64,000 nt of DNA from Typhlomys cinereus. Taxonomy: Eukaryota; Chordata; Mammalia; Rodentia; Platacanthomyidae. A program made the position numbers and the translations under genes. Under the pieces are notes generated by a model that saw nothing but the letters and a program-made list of their open reading frames with translations, ran no database searches and was not told the DNA's origin. Position 1 is the first letter of the stretch. The number at the start of each line of letters is the position of its first letter. The stretch is taken from the NCBI GenBank assembly GCA_023101885.1, contig JALPQD010000303.1, positions 1,259,786-1,323,785 on the forward strand. Direction: 5' to 3'. Shown in pieces: positions 44,200-56,299 of the stretch.

Positions 44200-45445
44200 T
44201 TTCCACTGCTGACCTGACAAATTCTGCCTTCACTGTCCTTGTTTTTCAAAAAATCTTGGGATATAGTTTTACCTAAGAAACCAAGAATCTCCTTAATACA
44301 AATTGTACTGCCAACTCTTTACATGCTAATCGGCACACATGCCTATAGGCTCCCATTTACTCGTGTATATGCATACTCTTTCATACACATCCTTCCACTA
44401 GCCATTTTCCCCCAAATTATTTTGAATCAATGGATGAACTTGTGGAGGATTGGTTTTTGAATTCTAAATCTTTCCAGCCTAGAACATGGAATCAATAGAC
44501 ACAGAAACTCCTCTGTAGAGGGGATTGACCTCATTCTATATCCCATTTAGTACCTTTTCTAAAGTACAAAACTCCTAGAAAGTACTATCACAAAGATATT
44601 GCAGAACAAAAGTATTCTTCAATTAAAGTCTTCTATCCTTCTATCAAGTGCCTTCATTAATCAACTAAACTCAAAGACCCAGCCCTCTAAAATCAGACAT
44701 ATCCCCTCTAAAGTCTATAAATTGGACTTGTTATTTCAATTCTATCTGGTCCCACCAACTGGTTGGCATTATTAAAAGATTTGATCACCTAAAATCTGTC
44801 TCAGCATATCTCTTAATCAAAACTATATAAAGTATTACTTAAAAAAAATGTTATATATTTTATTTGAGTCTTTTCTTTCATGTTCTTTAGTTAAATTTTT
44901 ATATTGTATGTAGGTCTTGGCCATGACAGAGATTTCATTGGGATCTTGTTGATTATATTGTCAGAGGTTGCTGCTGACTATAGGAATTATTTTTTAATTT
45001 TGCTGTTTTTGGTAAGAAGTTATCTGAGAACATTCAAAATAGATGAATAAATTTACTACAAGCTGGCCACAATTAGAATGATATCTGGTTTCTTTTTATA
45101 GGGCATGAAATACACAAAATAGTACAATAATGTGTTCACTTGGTTTAGCTTCTGGATAACATTAGGTTCAAGTTTATCTTTATCTCAGAAATATTATCCC
45201 TGAACAATCTAGATTGATTTATAGTAATTTATAGTAACCTAGACAAGGCAGTATTGAAATGTCTTTTCATGACAACCATGAGGGAAAGGAAAATGTGGGG
45301 AAAGAATATTGGAATACATGTGGGATGAAGACAGAAGGAAGGGCTATTTGGCAGGAGGAGGGTAAAGGAATAAGAATAAAGTACAATGACATATATATGA
45401 GACATTGCAATGAAACATTACTTTTATGCTGACTTAAATTTTTTT
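44200..45445. other. No feature recognised
   Basis: AT-rich sequence without a convincing gene or repeat. Confidence 0.4.
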
Positions 45446-45449
45446 AATT

Positions 45450-45665
45450 TTAAAGAGAAAAAGATGTTTGTTTTTTTGTTTGGCATTGAGCTTATTGTAT
45501 AGCTAAGGAGCTGAGAATAACCTTGAACTTCTGATTCTCCTGACTTCTGGGATTATAGGAATGGGCTTCCAGTTCACATTTATGCAATGCTAGGGATCAA
45601 ACCCATGGCTTTGTGTATGCTGAGTTAACACTTTACCAACTGACTTCTGTCGCCAACCTCAAGGC
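45450..45665 (-). mobile_element. B4-like SINE, antisense
   Basis: CTAAGGAGCTGAGAATAACC, TTGAACTTCTGATTCTCCTG and CTGGGATTATAGG are a B1 complement. ATGCTAGGGATCAAACCCAT and ACTTTACCAACTGACTTC are the complement of an ID/tRNA-like part. B1 plus ID is the B4 layout. Confidence 0.7.
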
Positions 45666-46021
45666 ATATATTAGTATGATATAAACTAAACAAACAGAAT
45701 GAGACATGACAAAAAAAATCCTTTTAGCTGATCCATTTTATTCATGGTAAAAGGTCTGAGTTTTCATAAAGTATTTTCCTCACAGTATATATTTTACTAG
45801 TTTCACACTGGTGATAAGGTTTGCCAAGGCGCTTGCAGTTAATCAAACTGTTTTTGGCCTTTGATCTTTATTTTAAATCAAGATAAGATCCTACACTGCT
45901 TTTTATTTTTAAATATATATGGATATAAATCATATACCAACCACTGGCTCAAAATCACAGAGTTCGACACCCTCACAACTGATTTTAGAGCATTATCATT
46001 CCATAAAAGGACTCTGTTCTT

Positions 46022-46241
46022 TAGCTGCAGAGACGGCCTAGGGGTTAAGACTCTGTCTAGCAAGCAGAAGTTTCTGAGTTTGGAGCCCAGGTCCCACATA
46101 AAAACACCAGGTAAAAAGGATTGTGGCCTTTACCACTGGCCCTGGTGGGTAGAGCCTGGGAAATCCCAGAGTGAAGCAAGAAGGAAGTAGAAGCAATCCA
46201 GGATGATTCCCAAAGTCACCTTTGGTATCCAGGAAAACACA

Positions 46242-46318
<77 letters not shown>

Positions 46319-46346
46319 AAATAAATAAATAAAATATTAAAAACAG
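46022..46346 (+). mobile_element. tRNA-derived CA-tailed SINE, full length
   Basis: A degraded start (TAGCTGCAGAGACGGCCTAG), GGGTTAAGACTCTGTC, normal body and unit, (CT)n then (CA)n at about 46,242-46,315, and an AAATAAATAAAATATTAAAA tail. An exact 15-base duplication AAGGACTCTGTTCTT lies at 46,007 and 46,347. Confidence 0.92.
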
Positions 46347-46379
46347 AAGGACTCTGTTCTTATTTCCCTTGCTTCCCAT

Positions 46380-46540
46380 CTCTCTTAAGTCATAGGGACC
46401 ACTAATCTGTTTTGTATCTATAAATTTGTAGTCTGAAATGTCATATGAAAGGCACAATATACCTCAGTACTTTGTGTGTGGTTGCTTTCACTTAGCATGT
46501 TTTTAAGATCTATGCGTGTTTCCATATATGTCAATTCTTT
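46380..46540 (-). mobile_element. L1 fragment, antisense (left of ATP5PB retrocopy)
   Basis: TTGTAGTCTGAAATGTCATA, GTGGTTGCTTTCACTTAGCA and GTTTTTAAGATCTATGCGTG are antisense ORF2-type sequence. It continues at 47,616 beyond the inserted retrocopy. Confidence 0.7.
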
Positions 46541-47606
46541 TTTTTTTTTCTTGCTTTAATTGTAACCTTATTGCAAGACAGAATTACAATTCAGTAAGTT
46601 TAGTCAGGTAATGAGTTGCTGCAAATGTTCATTCAGAAACGTCGGACTGGCCAATAGACTTAACTCACTAAATGAACTTTGAATATTTCTTAGGAAAGGT
46701 ACACTAATATCAGTAGCCAGCGATATAGGACAATTCTGTCATTTAGTTTTCCATTTAGTCAATGTTCCTGGCCGTCTCCATTGCGACAGACACACTTACA
46801 TAATTGGCTGCGCTTGAGCCTTCTTTGTCTGCAACTTCAGATGGTCAAGACACTTGGCGATTGGCTCCTTTTCCTGCTGTGCAGTGATTCTCTGTACCAC
46901 ATGCTTCTCCACCCAGTTTATCATGTGCTCTTGCTCCTTTCATAGCATCATGTTCTGCACGGAAATGTGGTAGTCCAGGAGCTTCTTTACCTCCTTATAC
47001 ACTCTGTGTAGCCGTTCTGGTAAGTGACCTCCCAGGCCGTAGCAATGTTATTCCTCTGAACATCGAATAAGTAGGGACGCTTCTGAACCAGTGCCTGCTG
47101 GGCCTTCTCCGCTTCCATCGCATTCTGAATTTGCTTGATGAAAGTCTGTTTTACATCTTCGTATTGAACAATGTTTTGCTCATTGAGTTTATCAATAAAT
47201 TCTGCAATGGAGGCATCATATTTTTTGATTACATAGACCATTAGTCCTACTATTGCTATGGTAGAAAAGGTCTCTGGGGTAATCACATATTTTTCTTTGG
47301 ATAGAATATGCAAGGCAAGCCCAGTTCCAAGACCACAGGGTCCTGTTACACCCGTTTTAGGATAAAGGAACTGGAAAAATTCCTCAGGGATGAGTCCATG
47401 ACGTACTTTTCCTCCATATTTGGGAAGAGGTGGCACATGGGCAAGATGGGGCTGCTCTGTGTGAAAGATCCTTGTTGCCTGTAATACCCCTGGACCTAGG
47501 GCCGCCGCGTTCTTCAGGCACAGGACGCTGTGATGGCGGCAGACAGGACCATCCCGGACAGCATATTTCACAAAGATCCAAGGGCCAGCTTTGATGTCCC
47601 GGTGAC
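46541..47606 (-). pseudogene. ATP5PB: ATP5PB (ATP synthase subunit b) processed pseudogene
   Basis: The parent gene encodes subunit b of mitochondrial F1Fo ATP synthase, the peripheral stalk protein, about 256 residues with an import presequence and two membrane segments. This intronless copy runs from an ATG at 47,562-47,564 to a TAA at 46,796-46,798. It is 769 bases instead of 771, because of two 1-base deletions: near codon 15 in the presequence, and near the TYRERLY position after the KRPYLFDVQRNN block. A TGA follows later in the MLxKEQEHMINW segment. The longest open part (46,987-47,571) has lost the native start and begins with GTG. Recognisable stretches include EEFFQFLYPKTGVTGP, DKLNEQ and QQALVQK. 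A poly(A) run at 46,538-46,549 and the short duplication CAATTCTTT at 46,532 and 47,607 mark L1-mediated insertion. It cannot encode the functional protein. Confidence 0.95.
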
Positions 47607-47615
47607 CAATTCTTT

Positions 47616-47990
47616 GTTGATAAATATATCTCCTTATATGACTATATCACATTTACTCTTCCATTTATCAGTTTATGATAATCTGTATTATTTATACTTT
47701 TTTACTGTTTTGACTAGTGCTAATATGAATAGTCACAAGCAGGTTTTTTTTAATTTGGATATATACATAGAAGCGACATTAATAGACCATGTGACAACAC
47801 TATACTTATGCTTTTGGAGGACTGCCATACTGTTTCCAAAGTGGTTTGCCATTTTTTCATTCCCACCAGCCCTTTTTCTACAACTTTGTCTGTTTTTATT
47901 CTTGGTCGTTTTGATGATCACCATCCTAGTATGTATGAAGTGATTTCTCCTTATGCTTTGGATTTGTATTTCTCCATAACTAAACCTTAC
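47616..47990 (-). mobile_element. L1 fragment, antisense (right of ATP5PB retrocopy)
   Basis: GGAGGACTGCCATACTGTTT, CCAAAGTGGTTTGCCATTTT and CATTCCCACCAGC are the complement of a well-known ORF2 segment. It is the continuation of 46,380-46,540. Confidence 0.8.
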
Positions 47991-47999
47991 AGATCGTTG

Positions 48000-50200
48000 T
48001 ACCTAGCATTTAAACCTCTCATGTCCCTTAACTCAGTGCTGGCCTACCTAGATTCATGATAAGGGTTTCAAACTTATTTTTTTCCCTGCAAATTTCAGAA
48101 ACACACAAGCGAATAGTTTTCCATATGACCGTTGCTATACTGGCAGAAGGGGTGGAACCTGAACAGAAAAGTTCAGGACCTAAGAAACATCTAGAAAGCA
48201 TTTGGCTTGTGGCCAGAAAAGAAAATTGGTTGTCTAGATATCGTAAGAAAAGCCAAATTTAGGTAGCTGTGTCAAAGAATGAAGATCAAGGATTCTCTAC
48301 AAAAAACACAAAGATATACGAAGGCTTAGATGGTTTCATATATGGAGGGAACTCTGACCTACTTTTATGTACAGGTAGGAAACTAAGCAGTACACTTCTT
48401 GTCACCTTAATCCAATAAACGTGCCCATTCACAGCAAAATAGGTGGTTACATGTAATAATGGTGATGTAAGGCTTTCTTGGGAGGAACGAGGAATGTTTT
48501 GGGAAGAATAAAAACTGAAATAATGTGGCCAATATGATGGCTAAGAGAAGGCCAGTCCCTTGACAATAGAATTGACAAAGAAAGGTTTGTCAGGTCTTTT
48601 TTTTCTCTGCCCTGGCTCATGATAATGTCTTATAAGGTGTGGCAGCAAAAAACAAAAACAAAAAAAACCCATGACATTAAAAGGCCAGCAACCTCCCCAT
48701 TCTCAGCCCTAGCAGTTTCCAGAGCAAAGCCAGCAAAGGAAGCATTGATTGTCCTAGCAGCTCCTCCCGGACACACCTTAATGACTGAGACCCCTGGAGC
48801 CAGGGCCTGGCTGGGAGAAGAAACAGATCCTGAACTGGACAGCGTGGGGATAATGAGGATCAAAAGTCCTCAGTGCCTCACTCTTCACTCATTAGTATTA
48901 ATTGAGGTTACCCTGGATTCTGGCCAGGGATGGAAAATTCTCCCTACAAATCCTTTTGCAGGTTTTGTGACCGTGGGCCTTTGTTTCCTCCATTGGGATT
49001 TGTCTCAGGAGAATCCTAAACCATTCCAACATGGAGCAATCACAGAGTCACAGACCGTCAGAGTTAATGGGCACTTACAGGCCAGGCAGTCATCACCTTG
49101 CATCTTGTTCAAGCTCCGCAGGCGAGCCGCTCAGGTCGAGGCTTGCAGCAGGGCTTGCAGAACAGTCATGCGCCATCGCAGCTGTGGAGTCGCACCTGTT
49201 TTGCAACATCCCCTTTTTATGAGAAGCTCCAGGCTTTTCTTAAACATTTTCAGTTTATAACTTTATTCAGAACTGCAGTAGATAGAAATGAGTGGACAGT
49301 GAAGAGTGCAGAAAAGCCACGTAGAGTCAGAGCTTACATGTACCTTCTACCTCACTTCCACCTGGAAGATTTGTTGGTGACCCTTGTTCACACCAAGGTT
49401 AGTAATTTACTCTAAAGACTCACGAGTCAGCATAAAATTGTGCTAATGGCAAAGATTTATGATGGCTAAGAGTTCCAACAAGAAATCATCTAAAGAGGAA
49501 GGTAATATGGTAAGGGGATTGAGTTATCTTCCAGTAGAATCACAAATATGTACTTAATTTCTCCAGCCATCAAATTGTCTCTGTTGATATCAGATGTTAT
49601 TTACCAGAGACATTCATTTGAATCTCAATTCTAGTGTCATGGGGCTAGTCACATAGGTACTTTCTGCATAGCATGTTTCAAATACAGGAGTTCTAAAAGG
49701 AAAATGGGTGCTTAGCATAAAGGCGTATTACTACCACAAAATGATCTAGACCCAGCAGATGAACCTTATTTAGGACAAGTTTCTTATCAATGTAGGGAAT
49801 TGTTCACTGAGAAAGCACCAGATGTCAGTCAATGCTAGATTGCAAAGCAAACCTTCTTAAGAACTGAGGTCTCTAATCCATGTGTTAACTCTGCCAGTGG
49901 CCTGATAGGTAGAGGCACAGATCCACTCATTCCCCCACAGTAGCCAGAAATGTTCCCTTTCCCCATAGGGATCTCCATTTAGGCAAAACCAGGAATTGCC
50001 ACTTCAGCGAAGAAAAGAATTTCATGAAGAGCCAATATGAAGCAGAGCTGGATTTATAAAAAACAGAACAAAGTTATTCCAGTGGACTTCTCAAAGGAGA
50101 GACACCATCACACTGTGTGTATCTGTGATTTTGGTGTCTCTTGAGTTATGTCTTTAATGTTGCTAAGAAACTCCCTCTTTAAATACTGATCAAAACGTGT
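48000..50200. other. Largest stretch without a recognised repeat
   Basis: It contains an ATG-started frame of 213 codons (48,619-49,260, plus strand). Its product has no family resemblance, signal peptide, membrane segment or domain that I can see, and an antisense frame overlaps it. No flanking splice pattern stands out. The stretch around 49,030-49,200 has some CpG-containing, less AT-rich sequence. I do not call a gene. Confidence 0.4.
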
Positions 50201-50205
50201 AATTT

Positions 50206-50522
50206 GGGGACTGGGGAGATGGCTTAGTGGTTAAAGCCCTTGTCTTACAAGCAAAAGGACCTGAGTCCAGATCCCTATATCTAATGTAAAAATGCTGGCC
50301 AGGTATTTCTAGTCCTGAAAGGTGGAGCCTGGGAATATCTAGAGCAAACTGGCTACCAGATTAGCCCTAATAGAATGCTCTGAGTTTTAACTAGAGAACC
50401 CAGGCTCACAACAGTAAAGCAAACACGATTGAGGAAGATTTCTGACATCACTTTTAATTCCGCAGGCACACACCCTTAAGTGCACTTATGTGCGTATACC
50501 CACACACAAATGTATACCCAAT

Positions 50523-50564
<42 letters not shown>

Positions 50565-50625
50565 GGCGCGCATGCATGCACTCACCCTATACATGCTTAC
50601 ATGAAAGAAAATAAAGAATGCAGTT
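50206..50625 (+). mobile_element. tRNA-derived CA-tailed SINE with an extra internal segment
   Basis: A GGGGACTGGGGAGATGGCTT head, CCTGAGTCCAGATCCC box and GGTGGAGCCTGGGAATATCT body. About 80 unusual bases (50,342-50,425) follow before the AAGCAAACACGATTGAGGAA unit and a (CA)n at 50,524-50,561. The insert has no recognised origin. Confidence 0.82.
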
Positions 50626-51044
50626 TATAACAGAGGTAAAAGTTTAAAGAATCTTCTTTTGTAAGTAAAATTGTAAGATGGACTACATGTAAAAGGATAT
50701 TATTTAGCTTTAGGATAGAGGGTAGTGCTAGAAACCCTGTTTGGGTTGTATTCTTCGACATCCTTGATTCAGATGTCTTTAGAAAACATATGTCATTCTG
50801 ACCTTAAATAAGCACAACTTAGATATTGTCATTGACAGGATACCTTTTGGAAAACACATATTATCTCCATGGGCAATTCGGACTTAATTAGGGGTTTCTG
50901 AAATTTCTCACTTTTTTCAGTAGAAGGAAGGCCAGACCTCACAGCGAAAGACCTTTTTCTTTTCCAAGCTTTCCTTCTCATGTCACTATGAGTTTCCATC
51001 TGTCTGTCCTGCCTCAGCTTACTCTGTTAAAACATAAGCAAATT

Positions 51045-51264
51045 GTTGGGCTAGAGAGATAGCTCAGGGATTAAGTTCTGCCTCAAAAGTAGAAGGACTT
51101 GAGTTCAAATTCCACATCCCTCATAAAAATGCTCAGCAGCCTGTACTCCTGACCCTGAAGGCAGCGCCTAGGAAACCCCAGAGTAAAGCAATAAGACAGA
51201 ACAATCCAGGGTGATTCCAAAGTCACTGTTTTAACATCACAGGCTGACATAGTGCCACAGACAC

Positions 51265-51314
<50 letters not shown>

Positions 51315-51318
51315 TGAC
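51045..51318 (+). mobile_element. tRNA-derived SINE with (CAGA)n tail
   Basis: A GGGCTAGAGAGATAGCTCAG head, TTGAGTTCAAATTCCACATC box, body, AATCCAGGGTGATTCC unit. The CA tail has become a tetranucleotide (CAGA)n of about 48 bases at 51,266-51,313. Confidence 0.88.
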
Positions 51319-51809
51319 CTTAGCAAATTGCCGTCAATAAGATAATAGTGGTTGCTGGCCATCATAAACATTGAACTCCAGGTCCTAAGCCTAAGATCCC
51401 AACTCAGGATCACAGTGTTCTATTGCAGAAATGTAGTTCACTCAACCAGAATGCTCCCCCCGCCCGCTTCTTCACTCTTCTATCCTCTCCTCTCCTCTCT
51501 CTTTCCCCTCTCCTCTCTCTCTGTCTTTTCACCCCAAGTATTTTTATTTGAATGTTTAGAATTCTGAATGAAAGGTTTATGGTGTCTGATTTTCTTTGCC
51601 TTTTTTTTAAAAAATCATACTGAGTTACATAAGACCATTGTCATAGAAGTGTAAAATGTTCTTTGAGAATATTCCCTCCCAAAAATCTGATTTCTTCCCT
51701 TGACAAAAGCCTTCCCCTTCCCTTTTGACCACCTAGAAAGGTTTACTTCTACTTTTGTGCCACCTATACTTGTACAGCTTTATACATCTGTATAAAATCT
51801 AAGTTCCCC

Positions 51810-52080
51810 AAATAAGAGAGAACATAAGATGTCTATCTTTTTGAAATTGACTCCATTTACTTAATATGGCTATCTCCAGTGTATCCATTTTCTTGCAAAT
51901 GATCTAACTTCTTTCTTCTTTATGGTCTAAATAAATAAGTCCATCATGTATGTAAACAACATTTTCTTTAACTATTCCTCTGTTGATAGACACCTGTTGG
52001 TGCCATAACTTAGCTATTCGAAAAGTGCTGCAGTGAATGGATGTTCAAGTGGCTATGATATGTTGACTTGGATTTCTTTT
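51810..52080 (-). mobile_element. L1 fragment, antisense
   Basis: CTTAATATGGCTATCTCCAG, ATCCATTTTCTTGCAAATGA, CCTCTGTTGATAGACACCTG and AAAAGTGCTGCAGTGAATGG are the complement of ORF2. Confidence 0.8.
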
Positions 52081-53235
52081 CTCCTTTGCAAAAGAAATCC
52101 ACACATCTTCCTCACTTCCGTGTCATCAGTGTACACTAACTCTTTTTTGAGTTGCAGCCACTTATGCAGTAGGAGGGGAGACTGAGGGAATCTTTTGAAG
52201 ACCAATGACACACTTTTCCTTGAAGTTCTCCAAGGGTCAGCGCAAGAGATTTTTTTTATTTTTATTTTTATACTTTAATGCTTTATTTTTATACAACAAA
52301 TTTATGTGCTTTTACTCTTTACTACCCAAATCCATTCCCGCTCTTGTCTCAATTGATACTCTTTCCTTTCCAGCTCACCTAGTTCTCTATGATGGATATA
52401 CCCTACTATGCTAAGAGCTATGAGCCTGTGCTCATATCTGTCCTTGCATCTGATATCTTAGATGACTTTCATTGTTTACAGGTCATCCACCAAGTGGGAA
52501 TTAAGGTTGCAAAAAATGTTTCTAAGGATACCAGAAGCCACTGGAAGAACAGCATTACCTTTTCCTGGAGTTCTGCATAAAAAGCAGTTAAACTGGTAAG
52601 TGGGTAAAATTTTTTAGAAATATCTTGCTTATTATTTGACAACTTCATATTTGCATACAATATATCTTGACCACATCCACCCCTTAATTCTCCAGTGTCC
52701 CTCAAAATGTTCCTTCTCCATCCTTCTTATCTTTTAAAATTATTTTTGTGATCTTTCATATTAAATCAACACAATTTTATAATGGTGTTAAATATGAAAC
52801 TCTTATGTATTTTTTCAGGTGGTTGTAGACATAAAAGTAAATTCATAGAGGTTATTTGAGCTATAGTTCTAGATTCATCTAATAATGACTCATGTTTTCC
52901 TTTCTTGTATGAAGGATGTTAGAAGAAGGGTATAAGGACTCAAGCCTTTCCAACAGAAGATTCCTTGCCCTAATCTTCTAGTAAATCTTAATGTCTCTCT
53001 ATTTCTCTCTCTCTCTCTCTCTCCAATGTAAGGCATTACTAGGCAAATGCTCTACCACATTGAGCTACTGTCCCAGCTCAGAATCATGGTATTCTATTAA
53101 AGAAATATAATTCAGCCAATCAGTGAATATACCTATGTATCTGTGTTTCCATGTGTACAGAACCACTTTTCTTGCTATTTCTTCTCTTCCTCTTGTCTGC
53201 AAGGCTCCTGTTCTCTATCATATAGATTATTCCTA
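52081..53235. other. Mostly unrecognised, with a B4/ID remnant
   Basis: At 53,003-53,080 a (CT)n run precedes GGCAAATGCTCTACCACATT, followed by GAGCTACTGTCCCAGC, the complement of an ID/B4 head. Nothing else is recognised. Confidence 0.45.
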
Positions 53236-53237
53236 AG

Positions 53238-53485
53238 GAGGCAGCTGAAAAGCGCAGACTCTGCAGCCAGACTATTTGAATTTGAAGCCTGACTCTGCTG
53301 AATTTCTAGCTGTGTGATCTTAATAAGTTACTTAGCCTTTCTGCGCCTCAGTGACCTCATTTCCAAAATGTACTGATGGTACACAGCAAGACTGTTATGA
53401 GGTTTAAGTGGGCAATATGTGTAAAGTGCTTAGACCCATGCTTCACACATGGTAAGAACCATGTAAAGGTTTTATCAGTAATGAT
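53238..53485 (+). mobile_element. MIR SINE, near full length
   Basis: All MIR landmarks occur in order: CAGACTCTGCAGCCAGACTA, GCTGTGTGATCTTAATAAGT, TTACTTAGCCTTTCTGCGCC, TCAGTGACCTCATTTCC, GTTATGAGGTTTAAGTG and GTAAAGTGCTTAGA. It is unusually well preserved for so old a family. Confidence 0.92.
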
Positions 53486-54475
53486 ATTATTTTGTTATTC
53501 AAAGTCCATTTTCCAGGTATCTTTTGCCATGCCACACATCTATTATACTTAGCACAGTATTTTGAATTCACTTTTTCTTTTTTTCCCATTAGTTTGTGTT
53601 ATTTTGGAGAGAGAGAGACTCTGTCTTATTTGTCCCTTTGTCCTTTGTGTTAACACATTGTAGTTAATTAACTAAATGAGATCATGAGAATAATGTTCTC
53701 AGTGACCATACCTGAGCAAATCCTATTTCTTAACCATTTGTTTGTACAGTAATCAAGAATTTTTGGTCCTAGACAGTCTCTTTATAGGTATGTAAATAAA
53801 CATAAGATTGGAAATTTCTTAGGTTTGCTTGTATAGATGTCTGCTTTCTCACAAAATTTTATCAATATCTATTAGGATTAGTTCTTTATAGTCTCTGTAG
53901 TATATTAATGAAAACTGCACTGGCTTAGCCTTATTGTCTCTTTCAGGGGACTTACCCGGAGCTAGAGGGTGCTCTCCATTTACTGTTAATTATAGTGTCA
54001 TTTATTGCTGTGGTCCAGCCCTGAGAATATCTGTTTCCTTCCCTCAAATCCTTTTCAAGAGACAACTGAGGCAGCTCACTGACCTCTTCTGTAAAATTTA
54101 TTGAGATTCTCTTATGAAGAAAACAAAATTCTTGCCCTGGAATAATCATGTGGAGAATCGGGAGAGATTCACTTCACTCACACACGATACAAGACAGAGT
54201 ATGTGGGTTGTGCACGGAGCTGTCTACGCAGGGAGCTTGATGCAAGTGTATTCACGAGGCGCTCAAGGTCTCAGACTGGAAGAATAAACTTTAGAAACTT
54301 GTAATACAGAATTGTGACTTTTATGAATAAGGCATCACATATTTAAAAATGAAGGATTTGTTAATTACCTTGAATTATTCCACATTGTAAGTATATATCA
54401 GAATATTGTGATTTACCTATAAGCACATACAACATACAACTATTATCTATCACTTTTTTTTTTTAACAAAAATAA
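53486..54475. other. No feature recognised
   Basis: No convincing gene or repeat. Confidence 0.4.
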
Positions 54476-54477
54476 CT

Positions 54478-54595
54478 CTCCCTCCAAGACAGGGTCTTAC
54501 TGAGTAATCCAGGCTGGGTTTGACTTTACCATCCTCCTGTCTCCATTTCCTAAACACTGGAATTACAGCTGTCTACTACCAAGACCAGCAAAATG
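54478..54595 (-). mobile_element. B1-like SINE, antisense
   Basis: AGACAGGGTCTTACTGAGTA, ATCCAGGCTGGGTTTGACTT and AACACTGGAATTACAGCTGT are the complement of B1. Confidence 0.8.
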
Positions 54596-54622
54596 AACAT
54601 ATTTAAAGAAGCCGAGACTTTC

Positions 54623-55131
54623 TTTTTTTCTTTTTTTTTTTTTTTAACATTTTTTATTATCTCCGCTCATACAAACTTAATAGGTACACCGGTTCTCTCC
54701 CTCCCTCCCTCCTCCTCCTCCCCCACCTTTCTGCTCACCCTCCCCTAACCTCTCCCTCCACACCCCTCCAGTGCCTCCCCTCCCCCAATCCCCGGAGAAT
54801 CCTTTAATGTGCATGCCAAACTCTCCTCTGGGTCCTCCTCTCCGATGATGTACAAGGACCCAGCGGCATTTCCCTGAACCCTTTCCTTTGTTCCCCTTAA
54901 GCATAGGAACACTATTTTGGCTGTCAATCCCTTGCCTCCAAGGATCTTGGTGCTTTTAGCAAATGCTAGACTTTGTGGGGTCAATAGTGTGTTAGACATT
55001 GTGCAGGGCATGCAAAGTCCAATTATGATTGCTTCAGCCCCAACTTGTGTGGAGTATCTTGCAAATCATTGCTCCTCCCATCCTTGTGCTCTTACACTCT
55101 TACCGCCCCCTCTTGCGCAAATTTCCCTGAG
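54623..55131 (-). mobile_element. Young 5'-truncated L1 3' UTR with perfect target-site duplications
   Basis: It is the same 3' UTR as at 33.2 and 37.8 kb, antisense, with a T-run tail complement at 54,623-54,645 and a C/T-rich tract at about 54,697-54,790. AGAAGCCGAGACTTTC stands at 54,607-54,622 and again, exactly, at 55,132-55,147. Confidence 0.95.
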
Positions 55132-55224
55132 AGAAGCCGAGACTTTCGTCTTTTGTGTCTAAACCTTTTGATAGATAAGAGCTTTGAAGTCTATGGTAGT
55201 TTTTTTTTTTTTTTTTTTTTGAGC

Positions 55225-56295
55225 TCACACAGCAAGATGTCAATCTGCTTCTGAGGCTCCAGCGTCTCATCACCTCTGACTATCAGTAGGGGCTGAATTT
55301 AGGACCCCTGCATACACTTCAATATGCAGTATCCAAGTTCCTATATAAAATGACCTATTCACATTCTTCTGTACATTATAAATCATCTGGATGGTATACA
55401 ATTCTGCATGACTATTTAACTGTATTGCTGGAGATAATACAAGAAAAAAATCCAGATATGTTCAGTATAGATGGAATTTTTTGCCCAAATATTACTGATC
55501 TGAAGTTGGTTGAATCCAGAGGTGTAGAAAGAGTGAATAGAAAAGGCTCAGTGAACACATGGAAAGAGGAGGCCAGAAGAAATGTCTTCCTTGTAACTGC
55601 CAGACAGAACTTGAACTTATTCAGAGGCACAACAGGTTAGATATGTTTCCTCCTCTTTGATCCTATCAGCAACCTCAGACCGCACTTTATTTTTATGCAC
55701 ATCTGTCTTATCACTTTCATCTCTAGCCACTCTGCTTTGACATTTGTAGCCTTCCCAGTGCTTCATTCAAAGCAGGACTTTGGAAGCCAGAGGGCTGGGT
55801 TCATTGTCTGTGGTTTGCCAGCATAGTAATTGCTTGCAGGAGGAAAGTAATACAGTATAAACAGGGCCTTCAGAATGGGAGTGAGTGTGCGGTATTGTGG
55901 TTGCCGGTATCCTGGGCAAACCCTAGGCAAACATGAATGTAATATATGTTCTCACAAATTAAAATGAACAAAGCCACCCACTCTGGCTCCAGGCTCTCAG
56001 CAGCTAGCCAGCCTACTGCCTGCTCATTTGGAACTCAAGGCTCACTCTCCTAGAGTTCAGAGCCAAGAGGGTAACCTCAGCTCTCAAATGAAGCCAGCTC
56101 ACTTCTCAGGATTCCTCTTTGTGAAACCACGCCCTCATAATGGAATTAATTATTTTTTCTTTTAAAAGAGGGTTGAGCCATTCTTTCTCCTTAATGAAAG
56201 TTTAAAAAACCAAATGCAGTCTTTCTTTGGAACTTTGAAATAATCTGAATAAGGACTCCAATCCCCTATACTTTCACTAGTGATCTTGGAAATTG
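55225..56295. other. No feature recognised
   Basis: Follows a T-run at 55,200-55,220. A 96-codon frame (55,350-55,640) overlaps an antisense frame of similar length and shows no recognisable domain. Confidence 0.4.
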
Positions 56296-56299
56296 CTTA

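Noticed and set aside
46987..47571. A functional mitochondrial ATP synthase b gene
   Set aside because: It is intronless, has two 1-base deletions and a TGA, and has a poly(A) tail and target duplication. The open frame starts in the wrong phase.
51266..51313. CRISPR-like or satellite array
   Set aside because: The (CAGA)n is a simple tetranucleotide tail of a SINE, with no spacers.
55350..55640. 96-codon frame as an exon
   Set aside because: An antisense frame of similar length overlaps it, there are no clear splice sites, and no family is recognised.
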